Position numbers and translations under genes: made by a program
In this document: positions 60,786 to 64,000 of the stretch, one piece after another
Position numbering within the stretch: the first letter of the stretch is position 1
Layout: each line of letters starts with the position of its first letter
Notes under the pieces: generated by a model
Told to the model about the DNA's origin: nothing
What the model saw: the letters and a program-made list of their open reading frames with translations, nothing else
Database searches by the model: none
Source of the DNA: Opisthorchis felineus
Lineage: Eukaryota; Platyhelminthes; Trematoda; Opisthorchiida; Opisthorchiidae
Reading direction: 5' to 3'
NCBI GenBank assembly: GCA_004794785.1
Contig: SJOL01009866.1
Coordinates: 461,224 to 525,223 of the forward strand
Length of the DNA: 64,000 bases

Positions 60786-62029
60786 TGCACACAAAGGCTT
60801 TATTTCTTGAGAGCAAGAGGCACTTAATCAGGTCATGTGTCGGTAGAACCACTTAGACCCTTGTCCCAGAGTCCCGATCGGGGAAAACAGTAGTTTACAA
60901 AACAGCTGGGTTCATAGGCAGTGAAGAAACTTTCAAATTCAAACCTATGGTAGAAAGCCGATGAATGTTATCATCCTTTTACGGAACCGATTACTGAACA
61001 ATGAGCCCAGAGTGATCACACTGCCAGTGGCCATTAATGGAGAAGCTGCCTTTCAGTTTGCTTTTCCCACCGGAACAGCTGTGTAGAACCAGCTTATGCA
61101 ATAGTATGCGCAAAGATGGGTAACCGGTCAAAGCATTTTGATGTGACCAAGCTGAGGTCACCAATGACGCTGTGGACACCGACAGAATTTAGGGATAAAG
61201 TTGGGAGAAAATGTATTCAATGACGTAGGAAAATATCGATCAATTACTCAACATCTCGGAAAGCGTCAAAACCAAAGTTCGTGTATACACCACCCACTCA
61301 GCGACGCCGCGGGCATCAAGTGAAGGCTTCTAGTTGCCGGACATAAAGCGTTCTATTTCGGAAGCTCCCACTCGCAACATAGGAAATGAAATGGTCAAAG
61401 ACCTGTTGTCCAGTAAGTTCAGGAGATGAGCCACTTGGTAGATGTTAGTAGAGCTGGAAGTCCTCATCCCTAGCCATTTTCACACAAACGACCCATCTAT
61501 TTTTCACATCATTCCAGGGGAGTCTAAACCAAAAAGTCAACAGGAATAATGCATGGAGATCAGACCAGAACTGGGAGTTAGCACAGAAAGGATTCTGGAA
61601 CTATCTTCGTATGCTCATTGGTACATCCTGACCCTCAGGTTATCCCGTACGATTAAATGCGCGTCCCGCCAGTTGAAGTTTTACCCTGCACATCAGATAC
61701 CGCGTCAATCTTGCCTGCCCTCTTCTTCTGATCTGACGGATTAGGTTTAAATAGAACGCATTTTGTTGTCCAGTGAGCACTACGTGCGTAGGAGTATTAG
61801 ATCAGAACTCATTCGTGTTCCGCTTTTGAACACCATAACTGACGACAGCCGCCGTTTATTCCACCCGATCCGGTCAACTGGTTACAGGAAGGCAGCACAA
61901 GTAAAACAATATACCAACTTGACAAGCCTTCAACGAACAGGACAAGTCATGTCCCAGCTCAATCGTGACACATCCATCTCCACGACTTCCAGCAACTGTG
62001 AAAAGCAAATCTGACCTGCCTCAACCGGT

Positions 62030-63300
62030 TCGCCCACTAAAAAAGTGCACAAAGCCGTTCGATCTCCTCAAAAAAGGAGAAATTTCCTGGTGAAGATGAA
62101 ATGCTTTTGGAAACATTCAAGTATGGTGGCGACATTCCACTGACAGAGCCTATTCGCAGAAATCTGAAGACAAGTGTAAGTCTTTACTTCCTGGAGATCA
62201 TCCACTTTCGGAAAAGGCGGAAGAACAGATTGGTCGGACAACCGAGAGGTTCGACAAATTCAATGTGTCGAAGACCCAAGAGATCCTCATTATTCGAACT
62301 ACGGTCGCGAGGAAACAGCCGCCTTCCGCAGTGGTCATGGTTTCGTTGATCAGGCTTCTCTGCTGCGACAAATTCCGAGACGCCATCATTTATTTCAACA
62401 GCTAATGATAATTTTCCGGGATAAAAGAGCTGTCGTCGATCCAGCGTATCGAAACGCACTTTCAGAAAGATTTTGAACAAACGGAATCTTGGAGATTTTC
62501 CAACAGGAAAAGTCAGATCGCGTCCGCGGATATAATCAAGTATCGTCATCCTAGCCAGTAACTGATGGCATTCTACAAAGGTGTCTATCTTCCTCCTTCC
62601 CACTGGATTTCGTTCTCAACAAGATCTTCAATCGAGCATCGTCCAGGATAACTGTTCGTGGCATACAGCTTCTCTCAAGGAACAGTCTTAGAACTACATT
62701 ATGCAGACGATGCATCCCAGTCTATTCCGGGCAAAAGCGACTCGATTCAGTTTGTTTATCACCAGTCAATGGTAACCTGTTGGTGCAAGCCTGGCCCTCA
62801 GTCTGACCTCCGGTAGTTCTCGACAGGGAGACCGATAGTTGCTAGTAGCCTTACCTAACTTGGAAGTCAGATATCATCCACAGGGTGGTCGTATGCTCCG
62901 AAATAACATGTGGGACGCAGAAAGCAGTGGCGGCGTTCGCCAACTTCTAACATCTCTGGCAACGGTGTGACGTAGCTCTTTTTCTAGACGGACGGATGCG
63001 CCGTGAATCGCCCAAATACGCATTTCTTTAAGGGCGCAAAGGTCGATCAATACGAGTGTATATGAATGGCTGTCTGTACTTGTCTGCCGCTGTTTACGGA
63101 TAATTGCGCGCGTTTAGTGACAACAACATACGGACCAAGCAGAAGCACAGCGTCACCTCTAGAGTGACAGCAACGAATCAGACCATGCCGTGTGGCTGCC
63201 ATCTATCGATTTCACTGGCACGTTTCTACCGTCCATCTAGGCGTGCTCTATTTGGCTTACCGGTCTTAACTGGAGGGAGTGCCGTACATGAGTAGCTCAG
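62030..63300 (+). mobile_element. RTE reverse transcriptase remnant
   Basis: Scattered in-frame pieces follow the order of the RTE ORF: GEDEMLLETFKYGGDIPLTE (RT entry), LHYADDASQ (motif C, 62.70 kb), AFANF and HLWQRCDVALFLDGRM (62.93 kb), and SISLARFYRPSRRALFGLP (63.22 kb). Many stops and shifts interrupt it; the catalytic YADD survives. Confidence 0.65.
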
Positions 63301-63872
63301 AGATGATGACACTTAATTTGTCCTCAGTTGGGTCAACTCGGTTTCCTAGCTGAGATCTAAAAGGCACTTAACAGTTGTGGCTAGACATATGATGTGACAT
63401 AAATGAACACAACGGCACGTGTATCATTTTTTCTGGCGATTAAGACATTCTACTCGCTTTAGATTCGGTATAGGTACTTAGGTATCGTCAAATAGCCGAT
63501 GTCATACACTGTTATATTTACTGACACAATGGACCTTAGAGACCATGTGCAAAATACACATTTATGTGAATGGCTGGTCGGTCGATAGTGATCAAACCAC
63601 TGGATGCTTGCACGTAGTTGAAAAGCCACAGATAATTTGTGCGGAGTCCAGTAGGATACTACAAGGAAAGCTTTTGCGCCGGTGAAGATCCGGCGAGTGA
63701 ATATGCAAAAACCTGTTGCAGACGACGGGCACAGATACCACTTGCTCTTTTAGCATCGAAGTATCGTTGTCATCCATCAATCCCCTTAATTTCCACACAA
63801 TGCCGCACCTCCTCCAGTATAACACCATGCACGAGTTACCGGGAGCCACCCATCGACGCACATTAAGATGGT

Positions 63873-64000
63873 AGTAGTCATCATCGTCATCATCAAAGAC
63901 AGCAACATCAGTGTTGACACTGATGCTTCACTGCCGTACAACCATAAGGTTCGTCTAATTATATTTAAAGCCCTAGAGTGAAAAGAAGAGAAAAAGAGTG
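63873..64000 (-). mobile_element. 3' end of an RTE LINE entering from beyond the window
   Basis: Read on the minus strand: GGTTGTACGGCAGTGAAGCA, a CATCAGTGT/ACACTGATG hairpin, then GATGATGACGATGATGA. This is nearly identical to the 3' end of the element at 42.26 kb. The body must lie to the right of 64000. Confidence 0.75.

Larger units (their letters stand above)
59185..64000. other. 5' region of the RasGEF gene with RTE remnants
   Basis: Holds the candidate first exon (60.7 kb), an imperfect (TAA)n tract (59.46-59.52 kb), a plus-strand RTE reverse transcriptase remnant (62.0-63.3 kb) and the 3' end of a minus-strand RTE (63.87 kb onward). I identify no promoter. Confidence 0.4.

Noticed and set aside
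1..64000. CRISPR arrays, prokaryotic promoters, terminators, riboswitches
   Set aside because: No direct-repeat/spacer arrays or operon structure; all signals are eukaryotic.

Overview
The window is eukaryotic and very probably from a parasitic flatworm, most likely a fluke. The evidence is short exons with GT/AG borders in an AT-moderate genome, many degraded RTE-class non-LTR retrotransposons, tRNA-derived SINEs, trinucleotide tails and a 500-bp scaffold gap. Conceptual translations of the SINE resemble those I associate with opisthorchiid liver flukes (Clonorchis/Opisthorchis). That assignment rests on memory, not on a search. There is no sign of operons, ribosome binding sites or other prokaryotic features.

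Most of the window is one very large gene on the minus strand. By joining phase-compatible exons I reconstruct a RalGDS/RGL-type guanine nucleotide exchange factor. Its REM (RasGEF-N) domain lies at 59.2-52.1 kb, its CDC25/RasGEF catalytic domain at 49.2-9.3 kb, a Ser-rich linker at 7.8-5.2 kb, and a C-terminal RA (Ras-association) domain at 5.4-2.8 kb ending in a TGA stop. Nearly all splice phases agree. The main gaps are a probable microexon between 45.8 and 17.6 kb, an uncertain exon near 51.1 kb, and the N-terminus beyond 59.2 kb (a candidate first exon lies at 60.7 kb). The intron between 45.8 and 17.6 kb is about 28 kb. One intron appears to be only 28 nt.

The introns are full of mobile DNA. 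RTE-class LINE pieces lie at 26.1-28.1, 31.1-31.8, 42.3-43.7, 50.7, 56.2, 62.0-63.3 and 63.9 kb, and a second non-LTR reverse transcriptase remnant at 24.7-25.2 kb. At least seven tRNA-derived SINE copies lie at 1.9, 6.9, 8.5, 31.9, 33.4, 44.3 and 57.4 kb, with a further fragment at 55.8 kb.

The most striking signal is a dispersed ~300-bp repeat family at 20.3-20.7 and 50.2-50.6 kb, with fragments at 32.2, 35.6, 38.2 and 46.5 kb. It occurs as head-to-tail partial dimers and carries a type-I hammerhead self-cleaving ribozyme motif. The 50.2-kb copy keeps every core nucleotide I can check. Both ribozymes lie on the minus strand, sense to the host gene, inside its introns. Tandem ~300-bp units with an embedded hammerhead match the architecture of animal retrozymes and of the Schistosoma hammerhead satellite.
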